From Paludibacteraceae bacterium (GTDB lineage Bacteria > Bacteroidota > Bacteroidia > Bacteroidales > Paludibacteraceae), in the NCBI GenBank assembly GCA_024401565.1, contig JAKSKU010000005.1:1-64000 (forward strand): DNA of 64,000 nucleotides, written 5' to 3'. A program made the translations under genes and the position numbers. A model generated the notes under the pieces. It worked only from the letters and a program-made list of their open reading frames with translations. It searched no databases and was not told where the DNA came from. This document shows, in pieces, positions 31,457 through 40,100 of the stretch; the first letter of the stretch is position 1; each line of letters begins with the position of its first letter.

Positions 31457-33184
31457 ATGAATAAATTCACCATACAGCAACTCCAGCAAATGCGCGAATC
31501 CGAAGACCGTGTTGAGTTCAAGGCGGGCGAAGGAGGCAACGTTTCCTACGATGGTCGAGGCAAGACCAATCCGAAGGATCGTCGTCGCTGCATCCTTGGC
31601 TATGTCATCGCTCTTTGTAATGAAGGTGGCGGTCGTTTGGTCATAGGTATGCACGACAACTTTCCGCATCGTGTCACAGGTACTCGCCAAGCACAAGATG
31701 CCATCGGACAACTGGAGTCGGACATCTATCGCGACACAACCATTCGTCCAGAGATTTACGAACTCTACGACGAAGAGAAACGTCGTGTGTTGGTGATTGA
31801 GGTCCCTTCACGCCCTATCGGCAAAGTCTTCAAGTTTGAGGACGTGCCATTGATGCGCGTTGGCGAAGAACTCAAGCCAATGTCCGATGCTATGTATCTC
31901 AAGATACTGCAGGAGTCAGAACCAGACTTCTCAGAGAAGATCTGCGAGGGGCTCTCGCTTGAAGACCTTGACGAAGAAGCCATCCGTGTGATAAAGCAGG
32001 GCTATGCCCAACGTTGGAACAAGCCAGAGTTTGTGAGCACACCAACTTTGCAGGTGCTCCACGATTTTGCTCTCATGAATAAGGATGGTCAGTTGACCAA
32101 TGCTGCCCTCATCCTTCTTGGCAAGTCAGAAGCAATACGCAAGCATCTGTATTGCAATCGCGTGACTGTAGAGTACCGCCTATATCACTCTATGATAGAA
32201 TACACTGCACGTCAGGAATTCCAAGAACCACTTGTACTGATGGTTGATTCTGTGTGGAACTACATCAACCAACCTGCCAGCAATCCATTGCAACACTACA
32301 ATGACGGTTTCCGCATTGGTGACATTCCTGCGTTTAATCGAGAAGTAGTACGAGAGGCAATCCTCAATGCTTGCTGCCATCGCGTGATGTTCATCCAGAG
32401 CGATGTGGTAGTCAAGCAATATCCCGACCAACTCATCATCACCAATGCTGGAGGTTTCCCTGTTGGTGTTGATGTGGACAATATCCTTACGGTCAACAGT
32501 ATGCCACGTTGCAAACTCATCACCGAGGTATTGCAGAAGGCAGGTTTCATCGAGAAGAGCGGACAGGGCGTTGATAAGATGTTCTACCATTGCCTAATGG
32601 ATGGCAAATGTTTGCCAGACTACTCTCTAACAGACGATTGGCAGGTATGCTTGCGACTCCCTGGCGAAATCAAGTACCCAGCCTTCATGCTCTATGCACG
32701 AGAGTTGCAGAACTCCAGACCTGCAAACAACAAACTCAACGTATTTGACCTTCTTGCCCTCTTCCGTGCTTCACAAGGCGAAAGTCAACGCCATACAGAT
32801 GAGGTAACACTACGCAAACTTATTGACGAAGGATTGCTCATCTCAGCACAAGATGGCTACAATCTTTCAGAGAGGTATTATGAGATTGCCAAGAATGTTG
32901 GAACTGTCGAAAATACTCAGAAGAATGATACGGTAAATGTCCCTGTAAATGATACTGTAAAACTATCGCAACTTACTGAAAGACAACGCAAGATTTACGA
33001 GATAATAAAAAATGGTACGATAAATGATACGATAAATGATACGATAAACGCACAAACATTGTCTGAAGCATTAGGTGCTAGTGTTACAACTATCAAACGA
33101 GATCTCTACGTCCTCCGAGATCAGAATCTCATTAAGTATGTGGGAAGCAACAAAACAGGACATTGGGAAGCCGTGAATCAATAA
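31457..33184 (+). CDS. AlbA_2/Schlafen-domain ATP-binding regulator-like protein
   Basis: A 575-residue protein. The AlbA_2 domain is near the N terminus (DRVEFKAGEGG, ILGYVIALCNEGGGRLVIGMHD, VTGTRQAQDAIGQLESDI), followed by the HATPase_c_4-type RecG-related region (REAILNACCHRVMF, VKQYPDQLIITNAGGFPVGV, SMPRCKLITEVLQKAGFIEKSGQGVDKM) and a C-terminal winged helix (LSEALGASVTTIKRDLYVLRDQNLI). A linker holds NDTV/NDTI tetrapeptide repeats. ATG 31457 is preferred since upstream residues are not family-like. Family members occur in defence islands and as regulators; the two genes behind it are a broken restriction system, so a defence role is plausible but unproven. Confidence 0.85.
   Translation: MNKFTIQQLQQMRESEDRVEFKAGEGGNVSYDGRGKTNPKDRRRCILGYVIALCNEGGGRLVIGMHDNFPHRVTGTRQAQDAIGQLESDIYRDTTIRPEIYELYDEEKRRVLVIEVPSRPIGKVFKFEDVPLMRVGEELKPMSDAMYLKILQESEPDFSEKICEGLSLEDLDEEAIRVIKQGYAQRWNKPEFVSTPTLQVLHDFALMNKDGQLTNAALILLGKSEAIRKHLYCNRVTVEYRLYHSMIEYTARQEFQEPLVLMVDSVWNYINQPASNPLQHYNDGFRIGDIPAFNREVVREAILNACCHRVMFIQSDVVVKQYPDQLIITNAGGFPVGVDVDNILTVNSMPRCKLITEVLQKAGFIEKSGQGVDKMFYHCLMDGKCLPDYSLTDDWQVCLRLPGEIKYPAFMLYARELQNSRPANNKLNVFDLLALFRASQGESQRHTDEVTLRKLIDEGLLISAQDGYNLSERYYEIAKNVGTVENTQKNDTVNVPVNDTVKLSQLTERQRKIYEIIKNGTINDTINDTINAQTLSEALGASVTTIKRDLYVLRDQNLIKYVGSNKTGHWEAVNQ
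33011..33046 (+). repeat. 12-bp in-frame repeat encoding NDTI
   Basis: AATGATACGATA occurs three times in tandem (first copy AATGGTACGATA). Related codons for NDTV lie at about 32927-32960. This is a potentially variable linker in the AlbA_2 protein. Confidence 0.8.
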
Positions 33185-33243
33185 TCACATATCTATTATA
33201 CTGAATACAATACAATAGAATAAACAACAAAGAACATATACTT

Positions 33244-34990
33244 ATGTCAAAACTTAATGTTGACCAGAAAACAATAAAGAATCTGCTGAGCGACAACAAG
33301 GCCGATTTCCTCATACCTGACTATCAGCGTCCATACGCATGGGATGCAGAGAAGGAGTGCTTCACACTTTGGGAAGATGTGTTTGCTTTTGCAATTCCCG
33401 AAGGCGATGCTGACAATTTTGACCGAACCACAGCCGAGTATTACCTTGGACCTATTGTTACCTTCAAAAACGACAACGGCCAAATGGAAATCATCGATGG
33501 TCAACAGCGTTTGACAACCATCATGCTCCTGCTCCGTGCTTTCTATTCACGTTTTGAGAAGATGAAGGACAAGCAGAGTCAGTTGCTTCGCGAGATGATT
33601 GGTAAGTGCATCTGGAAGACGGACGAGTTTGACCAACCTGACATGAACCTTTTGAAAATCAATTCGGAGGTCGCTACCGATAAAGATAAAGAGGAGTTTC
33701 TTGCTATTCTCAAGGACGGTATTGTCAACGACAAGATGAAAAGCCGTTATGCCGAGAACTTCCGTTTCTTCCAAGGCAAAATTGACGAGTTTGTTGCTGA
33801 TTATCCTGCATACTTCCCATATTTGCCCAGCCGAATTCTGAACAACTGCATCCTACTTCCAATCGAAGCTGACGTACAGGACACAGCACTTCGTATCTTC
33901 TCTACGCTTAACAATCGTGGTAAGGCACTTTCGGATGCCGACATCTTCAAAGCTGAGTTCTACAAGTACTACTCGAAGCTTGGTAAGAAAGATGATTTCA
34001 TTAAGCGCTGGCGTAAGCTGGAGGAGATTTGCGAGAAGCATCTTCACTCCAATAGCGGCACGCCGATGGATGAACTTTTCTCTCGTTACATGTATTATGA
34101 ACGTGCAAAGAAAGGCATCAAACGTTCTACAACTGAGGCTTTGCGTTCATTCTATGGAACCAACAACTATGCCTTGCTCCAAAGCGATGAGACTCTCTGC
34201 AACATGGAGTTGCTTGCTGATTTCTGGAACGATGTTTATTCCATGTCAGATGATCGATTTTCGCAGAGAGTGTTGCGCCAACTTTTTTGTCCTCAATTAT
34301 GCACCTAACAGCATGTGGACGTTCTTCGTGAGCGTTTATTTCCTTTGCAATAAGGATGCTGACAACCAGCTTGATGATGAAAAGTTCTACAACTTCTTGA
34401 CTCGCAGCATTGCCTTCATTTGGGCATACGCCATCACGAATCCTGGTGTAAATGCCCTACGCACACCGATTTATGCCGAGATGGTGAACCTCATCAATGG
34501 CAAGGAAGTAGAATTCGCAGATTTCCGTTTCCCTCAGCAACAGACGGCAAATCAGTTTGATAACTACAACTTCTACAACGGTCGTCCTATCACTAAGTCA
34601 ATGCTCGTGTGGTGGTGCATGCAGGATGATAACCAAGAGCGTCCTTCACTTGATACTGTCTTTGAGATAGAACACATCTATGCCCGCAACCGTTACGATT
34701 TGGAGAAATCACTCAGTTCAAAGGAAATGGTTGAGAAGCTCGGCAACAAGTCAATTCTTGAAAAGCGCATCAACATCCGTGCATCCGACTTCCGTTTTGG
34801 CGACAAGATGAAATACTACAATGGCTACACTACATCAAAGGGCGACGATAAGAAAGCTACTTGTTTATTAGAACTGAAACAGCTTGCAAAGACAAAAACT
34901 GACTTTGCAGAAGCCGACATCAAGGAAAGAACAACCACCATCCTTGAAGCATTCGGGAAGTTCTTGGATGAGCAGGGGTTGATAAAGTAA
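33244..34990 (+). pseudogene. GmrSD-like (DUF262/DUF1524) type IV restriction gene with a T6 frameshift
   Basis: Read with one base removed, this is a full GmrSD-type protein of about 580 residues. The DUF262 half has FLIPDYQRPYAWD, YYLGPIVTF and the hallmark IDGQQRLTTIMLLLRAF. The DUF1524 half has EIEHIYARNRYDLEKSL and KLGNKSILEKRIN, the His-x-x...N nuclease region. The frame breaks in the T6 run at 34283-34288: with five Ts the reading QLFVLNYAPNSMW is continuous. So the gene is interrupted in this assembly, by mutation, phase variation or a sequencing error. GmrSD enzymes cut modified phage DNA. Confidence 0.88.
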
Positions 34991-35006
34991 CTTATATAGA
35001 ATAATA

Positions 35007-35298
35007 ATGAACATGGATTACAATAAAAATATTTCTTCCGCAGTAAACTCTTTTGGGAGACTAAAGAGAAACAAGGTAATGTACTTGCTGGCAAACAGCT
35101 TGATGCTTTCCTTGAGTTGCTTACCCGCGTTGCTATTGAGGCTGGTGTACCAAAGGAATGTGTCTATCTGAAGAACAATCACATCCCTGGGTATTATCGT
35201 GTGCAACAAAGGATTGGGATTTGTTTGTGATTTCGCCGAAAGGTAATCTTGTGGCGGCAATAGAATTGAAGTCGCAAGTGGAGATGTTTGATGCATAA
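35007..35298 (+). pseudogene. PaeR7I-family restriction endonuclease ghost
   Basis: Three frames together read as the N-terminal part of a PaeR7I/XhoI-type enzyme: MNMDYNKNISSAVNSF, then WETKEKQGNVLAGKQLDAF and ELLTRVAIEAGVPKECVYL, then TKDWDLFVISPKGNLVAAIE and LKSQV. The D...ExK catalytic core is visible in WDLFVI and AIELKSQ. Lesions: one T lost in the run at 35051-35054, a duplicated GT near 35200, and loss of everything after KSQV, which stops at 35296. No methyltransferase partner is in the window. The gene is dead. Confidence 0.85.
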
Positions 35299-35398
35299 TA
35301 CACAAAACAAAGTCCATGTTTGACCTTCCTACTCGCACTTTCTGTTTCTCAAGTTTTATACGAAAGATAAAGTTTGATATAACAACCCCACACAAAAA

Positions 35399-35430
35399 AA
35401 CTCCCATGCGATTTTCATCACACGGGAGTT
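35399..35430. terminator. Terminator of the PorE-like gene
   Basis: AACTCCCATG (35399-35408) pairs with CACGGGAGTT (35421-35430) with one mismatch. It is nearly the same sequence as the hmu terminator at 29684-29715. Confidence 0.8.
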
Positions 35431-35452
35431 AACTCAGGACAATAGTCTGATT

Positions 35453-37390
35453 TTATTTTCCTATGATCAAAAATTCGGTGCGACGGTTCATAGCTCTTCC
35501 TTCGTCTGTCTTATTGTCAGCAATAGGCTGTTCTGCGCCATATCCCTTATACTCCAGGCGAGAAGCGTTGATTCCATGCTTAACCAGATAATCGTAGGCT
35601 GTCTTGGCACGAGTGTCCGACAATTTCTTATTGTATTCAGCATTACCCTTGCTGTCGGTGTGGCCACATAGACGGATCTTAACAGTAGGGTTAGTCTTCA
35701 AGAACTGGATCAAATTGCCCAACTCATTATAAGATGCAGTCTTTAGCGTAGACTTGTCAAAATCAAAGAAAATATTTTTCAGAGTGATCTTCTTACCGAC
35801 CTCAATAGTTTCAAGAGCAATACCCTTCTTATCATCAAGTTTTACAGCCTTGTCGTTATCATAATGTTCACTGATAAGCATATAGCCACGCTTGTTGATA
35901 TTCAATCCCGTCTCCTCGCCTTCAGGAACACAAGTGACAAACTCTCCAGTCTTTTTATCAGAGACGGAAGTAAACACCTTCTCATTAGTCTTCGTACTAT
36001 ATACATTGATCTTCGTCTGGATTGGCTTGCCGGTAGACTCGTCGACGATCTTACCTCTGCTATACTTCATCTTCTTCAACGGCTTCAACGGACTTTTGGT
36101 CATATCGATCTCATATATTTCCCTGCCCTTTCCGTTTTTCTCCTGACCATCCGATGAATAATACGCCTTATCACCATTAGCATTTACCACGAAACCGATT
36201 TCATCCCTACAAGTGTTGAGCGGATAACCCATGTTCTTCGGCTGGCTCCACTTGCCGTTCTCATCCTTGTATGAGACAAAAATATCCATCTTGCCCAATC
36301 CCTTCTGTCCTTTTGAAGAGAAAAACAAAGTATGGTTGTCGGCATGGATAAACGGAGACTGCTCATCGTCCGGAGTATTGATCGGAGCCCCCATATTCAC
36401 AGGTTCTGAGAATTCAAGCATACCGTTGTCCTTGATAGTCACCTTACACTTCCAGATATCAGACTTGCCCACTCCACCTGGACGTGTGCTGGCAAAATAG
36501 AGTTCGTCACCAGTGGGGCTCAAGCTTGGGTAAGTCTCCCAATGTTTCGTGTTGAGCGGAGCACCAGGGTTGATGGCTTTCGACCAACCGTCTCCCTCAC
36601 GAATAGAATAATAGATATCACATCCGCCCATACCCTGCTGGCGATCACACGCGATAAAGAACAAGTAGCGTCCATCCAAAGAAAAACACTGAGCACCTTC
36701 ATTTCCAATGGAATTAAGAGACTGTCCCGCATTCTCAATCTTAGCCCAGCTGGCACCCTGTTTCTTCGCGATAAAAATATCTTCATGCACACCCTTACCC
36801 ACAGTAGACTGGCCCTCAAGTTTGCCGATATTCACTGTAGTTGAGAAAAGATTTTCATCGGCAGTTATAGACGGCCAGTAGTCATCATACTGAGTATTGA
36901 TGTTCGGCCCCATATTCTTTGCCTGGAAAGGTATGGGAGACGCAGCCAGCTCAATTCCGTCCTTACACTGAGCGATAGCCTTCTGAGCCATCTTATAATA
37001 TGTCATCTCCTTCTGAGGGATCAATTCATAAGTGGCGATCGCCTTCTCGTAGTTACAAGTATTGTGATACGCTTTAGCCAGACGCATTACAGAATTATAG
37101 TATCGAGGCAATTTAGGCTTAGCAACTGACTCAAGAGTCTGAATCATCTTGGTATCGTTGCGCATAAGACCGTAAAGTTCAGAAAGAGTCCATGCAGCGT
37201 CCACAAACTCCTTGTTGCCACGCACCAAAGTCTGAAGCTTAGGCAAAGCCTCCGTATAATTACCAGACCCCATAAGAAGCACAGCCGTCTCGTACTCCTT
37301 AATCTCCTTTTTCGAAGCGTATGTGGTTTGTGCCGACATTGAAGACACCGACAGCAAAATCATACATATTATATATATAACACGTTTCAT
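35453..37390 (-). CDS. PorE-like OmpA-family protein (TPR, PD40 propeller, OmpA)
   Basis: A 645-residue secreted protein with signal peptide (about 1-20, MKRVIYIICMILLSVSSMSA), TPR-like helices (about 25-150), a PD40/WD40-like propeller (about 160-420: FSTTVNIGKLEGQ, YPSLSPTGDELYFASTRPGG, SPFIHADNHTLFFSS), a carboxypeptidase-regulatory-like segment (about 440-510) and a C-terminal OmpA peptidoglycan-binding domain (KNIFFDFDKSTLKTASYNEL, LCGHTDSKGNAEYN, RAMNRRTEF). This order matches PorE of the type IX secretion system, which ties that system to the cell wall. Other OmpA-PD40 proteins share the plan, so the exact role is inferred, supported by the T9SS-type cargo in the window. Confidence 0.82.
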   Translation of the reverse strand: MKRVIYIICMILLSVSSMSAQTTYASKKEIKEYETAVLLMGSGNYTEALPKLQTLVRGNKEFVDAAWTLSELYGLMRNDTKMIQTLESVAKPKLPRYYNSVMRLAKAYHNTCNYEKAIATYELIPQKEMTYYKMAQKAIAQCKDGIELAASPIPFQAKNMGPNINTQYDDYWPSITADENLFSTTVNIGKLEGQSTVGKGVHEDIFIAKKQGASWAKIENAGQSLNSIGNEGAQCFSLDGRYLFFIACDRQQGMGGCDIYYSIREGDGWSKAINPGAPLNTKHWETYPSLSPTGDELYFASTRPGGVGKSDIWKCKVTIKDNGMLEFSEPVNMGAPINTPDDEQSPFIHADNHTLFFSSKGQKGLGKMDIFVSYKDENGKWSQPKNMGYPLNTCRDEIGFVVNANGDKAYYSSDGQEKNGKGREIYEIDMTKSPLKPLKKMKYSRGKIVDESTGKPIQTKINVYSTKTNEKVFTSVSDKKTGEFVTCVPEGEETGLNINKRGYMLISEHYDNDKAVKLDDKKGIALETIEVGKKITLKNIFFDFDKSTLKTASYNELGNLIQFLKTNPTVKIRLCGHTDSKGNAEYNKKLSDTRAKTAYDYLVKHGINASRLEYKGYGAEQPIADNKTDEGRAMNRRTEFLIIGK

Positions 37391-37455
37391 AATCATAAAT
37401 TTTAAGATAATAGACGCGAGCAACTGCGTCTACAATGCAACATCATTTATTGCGA

Positions 37456-37590
37456 TCATTTATTAGTTTCCGTCTTATTTGCATCAGAAGGCTGTTTCTT
37501 TTTTAGCAGTCCAAGTTTCTTTTTTCTTTCCCACTCTGCTTTTTTCTTCTGATAAGCATCATAACGGCTTTCCAAATATCCGTCAGCCAT
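37456..37590 (-). CDS. 44-residue conserved-looking charged protein
   Basis: A short gene: MADGYLESRYDAYQKKKAEW followed by a Lys-rich helix and tail SDANKTETNK. It resembles a family of tiny Bacteroidales proteins starting MA(D/E)xYLExxY that automated annotation often mislabels; no function is known. A -7-like TAAATTTG (37612-37619, minus strand) lies 22 bp upstream. It is on the same strand as, and 65 bp before, the PorE-like gene. Confidence 0.65.
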   Translation of the reverse strand: MADGYLESRYDAYQKKKAEWERKKKLGLLKKKQPSDANKTETNK

Positions 37591-38001
37591 ATTTTATTAG
37601 TATTAACATCGCAAATTTACGAAAAAAAGAGCAATCAAAAGTTAAAAAAACTTAAACGAAATTTAACAATACATGCTATAAAGAATGTTTTATGCAAAAA
37701 TTGCAAAAACAGCAAAAATTCAAAAACATAGCACACAAAGGGGTTTCAGTCATATTTTATGAATAAAAAAACATTCAAAATGCATATTTTTTTTGCATAT
37801 TTTAGCTTTTTTAAAATCAAATACGTAAAAAAAGCATAAGTATAAAAAATCAGAAAAAATATTGTTCAACACAAAAAAGTACTTATCTTTGCAATGTTTT
37901 TTAGATCGGCAAGTCCATGAAAAAGACGAGCAATTGAAAAACACTATTTATAATATACGGATTAAATTAAGAATTAGGAAAAAAACTTAATAAACAAAAA
38001 A
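37591..38001. other. AT-rich intergenic stretch between divergent genes
   Basis: No gene recognised. It holds the promoters at each end and simple poly-A/T sequence; TGCATATTTTTTTTGCATATT near 37781-37801 is a short repeat of TGCATATT. Confidence 0.6.
37861..37891 (+). promoter_or_regulatory. Promoter of the lipoprotein gene
   Basis: ATTG (37861-37864), a 19-bp spacer and TATCTTTG (37884-37891); about 110 nt leader follows. Confidence 0.7.
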
Positions 38002-39561
38002 ATGAAAAAATTATTTGTAATGTCTTGTGCAACTCTTGCATTGGCAGGATGTACAAGCGAGGAGAACAGCCTTCTAGGTGGTGACAACACTCCTAATCAA
38101 GCTTCGAACCTAAAACAAGTTTCAGCAATCACTAGAGGATTTGGTGCTGGTTCTATGAATGTTGCTCCTGCACAGGCAGGCGGAAACGACTTGAGCGAAG
38201 TTTACGTTGTAAAGAGCCAGGATGTTGTAGTAAATGACATTAAGAGAGAGGACCTTCGTTTGGTTGACAGCAATATTTCTACAGCTTATGTTAACGTAAT
38301 TTGTAACAAGGGAACTGGTTTCTTCCACGGAGAGAACGGTTGGGCTGTAAAGAATTACGCTGCAGGTTCACTAGACAACAACCGTAAGACATATTCTTAC
38401 TTCTACAATGAGAAGGGTGAGAAGCAGAGTCTTGAGCCAAACGATCAGGGTTTGCTACTTACAGGTTCAAACTGTAACCTTTCTAACTTCAACCAGAACG
38501 GTAAGCGTGCAATCGTTAACGTAGGTGACGAGTGGTTCGATAAGAACTTCGCATTCGCAGAGGATTTCATTGCTAAGGCATTCGCTACTGAGGGTACTGT
38601 AGTAAACTATGGTGGCCAGAACGCTGGTGAAGTTGACAATTTGACTTACACAGAGTACTCTTACGACGGATACACTGTAATCAAGGTTGAGCAGAGCGCA
38701 TTCCAGAATGGTGGTGTTGCAGGTTACAACGGTAACAAGGCTCCTTGGTGCGAGGGTAACAATAACTCATTCGCAACTGACGGTGACCAGACAACTGTTG
38801 ACCACAATGTAATCATCGTTCCTACTGGTGACATCACATTCGATGGCCGTAACATGAACTGCCACATCTTCGCTCCTGGCAAGAAGGTATCTCTATTGAA
38901 CGGTGCTTGCCCAAGCGGTCTTGTAATCTGTGATGAGTTGGTAACATCTTCTGAGATCCACGGAAACTGGTCTCCTGAGTTCAATCCTGGTGAGGATGAG
39001 AGACAGCCAGAGCCTGGTCCATGTGAGACAGACTTCATGATCGATCTTGACTTCGACGAGGACTACCTAGTAATCGCTGACGACTTCGCTATCCAGAATG
39101 GTGACAAGCTTTACGCAAACGCTTCTATCGAGGGCGAGGATCACATAGGTGTTACAAACGGTAACGGTGAGGGTGCTTACGTATACGTTAACAAGAACAA
39201 CAAGGTTCAGGTTTCTATCAAGAAGATCTGTGAGCTATACGACTCATACGTTGGTAAGGAGTCTGAGGATGGTGTTTCTTACATCAACGCATCTGGCGAG
39301 CTTACTCTAGTAGTTTACTTGTGGCCAGGTCAGCTTGACGAGGCTGGCAACTTCTCTTCAATCCTTAACCTAGGTAAGGGCTACATCATCGGTGAGGAGA
39401 ACATGCCTGAGCAGCACGCTGTAAACAACGAGGAGTACAGAATCTTGGTTTCAGCTTACAAAGGCTTCCAGGGTGTTGGAGAAAAGGCTGACGGAACTAA
39501 CGACAGAAACGGTTGGTCTTACGTTAAGGTTTCTATCCACATTGCAAAGAGAGCTCAGTAA
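38002..39561 (+). CDS. Large lipoprotein of unknown function
   Basis: A 519-residue lipoprotein: signal peptide with lipobox LALAGC, lipidated at Cys17, followed by TSEENS, an acidic tag suggesting surface exposure. The body is acidic and beta-rich; a segment around 275-325 (FDGRNMNCHIFAPGKKVSLLNG, ACPSGLVICDELVTSS) recalls adhesin-like choice-of-anchor/LruC-type domains, but I cannot assign one firmly. Codon use is heavily biased to a few codons (GGT, AAC, GAC), as in highly expressed genes. Single-gene transcript with promoter and terminator. Confidence 0.8.
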   Translation: MKKLFVMSCATLALAGCTSEENSLLGGDNTPNQASNLKQVSAITRGFGAGSMNVAPAQAGGNDLSEVYVVKSQDVVVNDIKREDLRLVDSNISTAYVNVICNKGTGFFHGENGWAVKNYAAGSLDNNRKTYSYFYNEKGEKQSLEPNDQGLLLTGSNCNLSNFNQNGKRAIVNVGDEWFDKNFAFAEDFIAKAFATEGTVVNYGGQNAGEVDNLTYTEYSYDGYTVIKVEQSAFQNGGVAGYNGNKAPWCEGNNNSFATDGDQTTVDHNVIIVPTGDITFDGRNMNCHIFAPGKKVSLLNGACPSGLVICDELVTSSEIHGNWSPEFNPGEDERQPEPGPCETDFMIDLDFDEDYLVIADDFAIQNGDKLYANASIEGEDHIGVTNGNGEGAYVYVNKNNKVQVSIKKICELYDSYVGKESEDGVSYINASGELTLVVYLWPGQLDEAGNFSSILNLGKGYIIGEENMPEQHAVNNEEYRILVSAYKGFQGVGEKADGTNDRNGWSYVKVSIHIAKRAQ

Positions 39562-39584
39562 TTCTGAGATCGCAAAATACAAAG

Positions 39585-39616
39585 AGTGCGACGGAAATTC
39601 CGCCGCACTTTTTGTT
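39585..39616 (+). terminator. Terminator of the lipoprotein gene
   Basis: AGTGCG-A-CGGA pairs with TCCG-C-CGCACT (39585-39608), followed by a T run. Confidence 0.85.
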
Positions 39617-39664
39617 TATATACAAGAATGAGATCTCTAGCATTAGATATTGACAAAAAATCAT

Positions 39665-39672
39665 TAACTTTG
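39665..39672 (+). promoter_or_regulatory. -7 box of the rbfA promoter
   Basis: TAACTTTG, 25 bp before rbfA; -33 box not clear. Confidence 0.5.
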
Positions 39673-39696
39673 CATACTAATTTAAATTAAAAGAAT

Positions 39697-40095
39697 ATGG
39701 AGAATACAAGACTAAATAAAATCGAAAGACTGCTTCAGAAGGAACTTGGTGACATGTTCATTCACGTGTCGTCTACTTTCAAGGGTACTATCCTTTCTGT
39801 ATCTGAAGTCAGAATCTCTCCAGATTTGAGCGTCGCAAAGGCATACATCAGTGTTTTCCCTCAGGCTCAGAGCGAGTATGTGATAGAGACATTGAAAAAC
39901 AGCAGCCGCAGCATACGTTATGAGCTAGGAAAGAGAATCAAGAATCAGGTACGTGTAATTCCAGAATTGATATTCAAGCTTGACGAGACTCTAGACAAAC
40001 TTGAGACTATCGACCGTCTGCTTGCTGTCGACAGAGACGCTGTTAATGCTGCCACAAGCGACGAGAACTCTCTACCTGAAACTAAAGAGGACTAA
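39697..40095 (+). CDS. rbfA: Ribosome-binding factor A
   Basis: A 132-residue KH-fold protein that helps mature the 16S rRNA 5' end in the 30S subunit. It begins with the family pattern RLNKIERLLQKELGDMF and has ISVFPQ, LKNSSRSIRYELGKRI and VRVIPELIFKLDETLDKLE. The C-terminal tail is acidic and dispensable in the family. It is followed after 5 bp by an FtsX-type permease gene, a common pairing in Bacteroidales. Confidence 0.95.
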   Translation: MENTRLNKIERLLQKELGDMFIHVSSTFKGTILSVSEVRISPDLSVAKAYISVFPQAQSEYVIETLKNSSRSIRYELGKRIKNQVRVIPELIFKLDETLDKLETIDRLLAVDRDAVNAATSDENSLPETKED

Positions 40096-40100
40096 TCACA

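Noticed and set aside
34283..34288. Programmed ribosomal frameshift in the GmrSD-like gene
   Set aside because: The T6 run is not a canonical slippery site, there is no evident downstream pseudoknot, and relatives are single-frame proteins as far as known.
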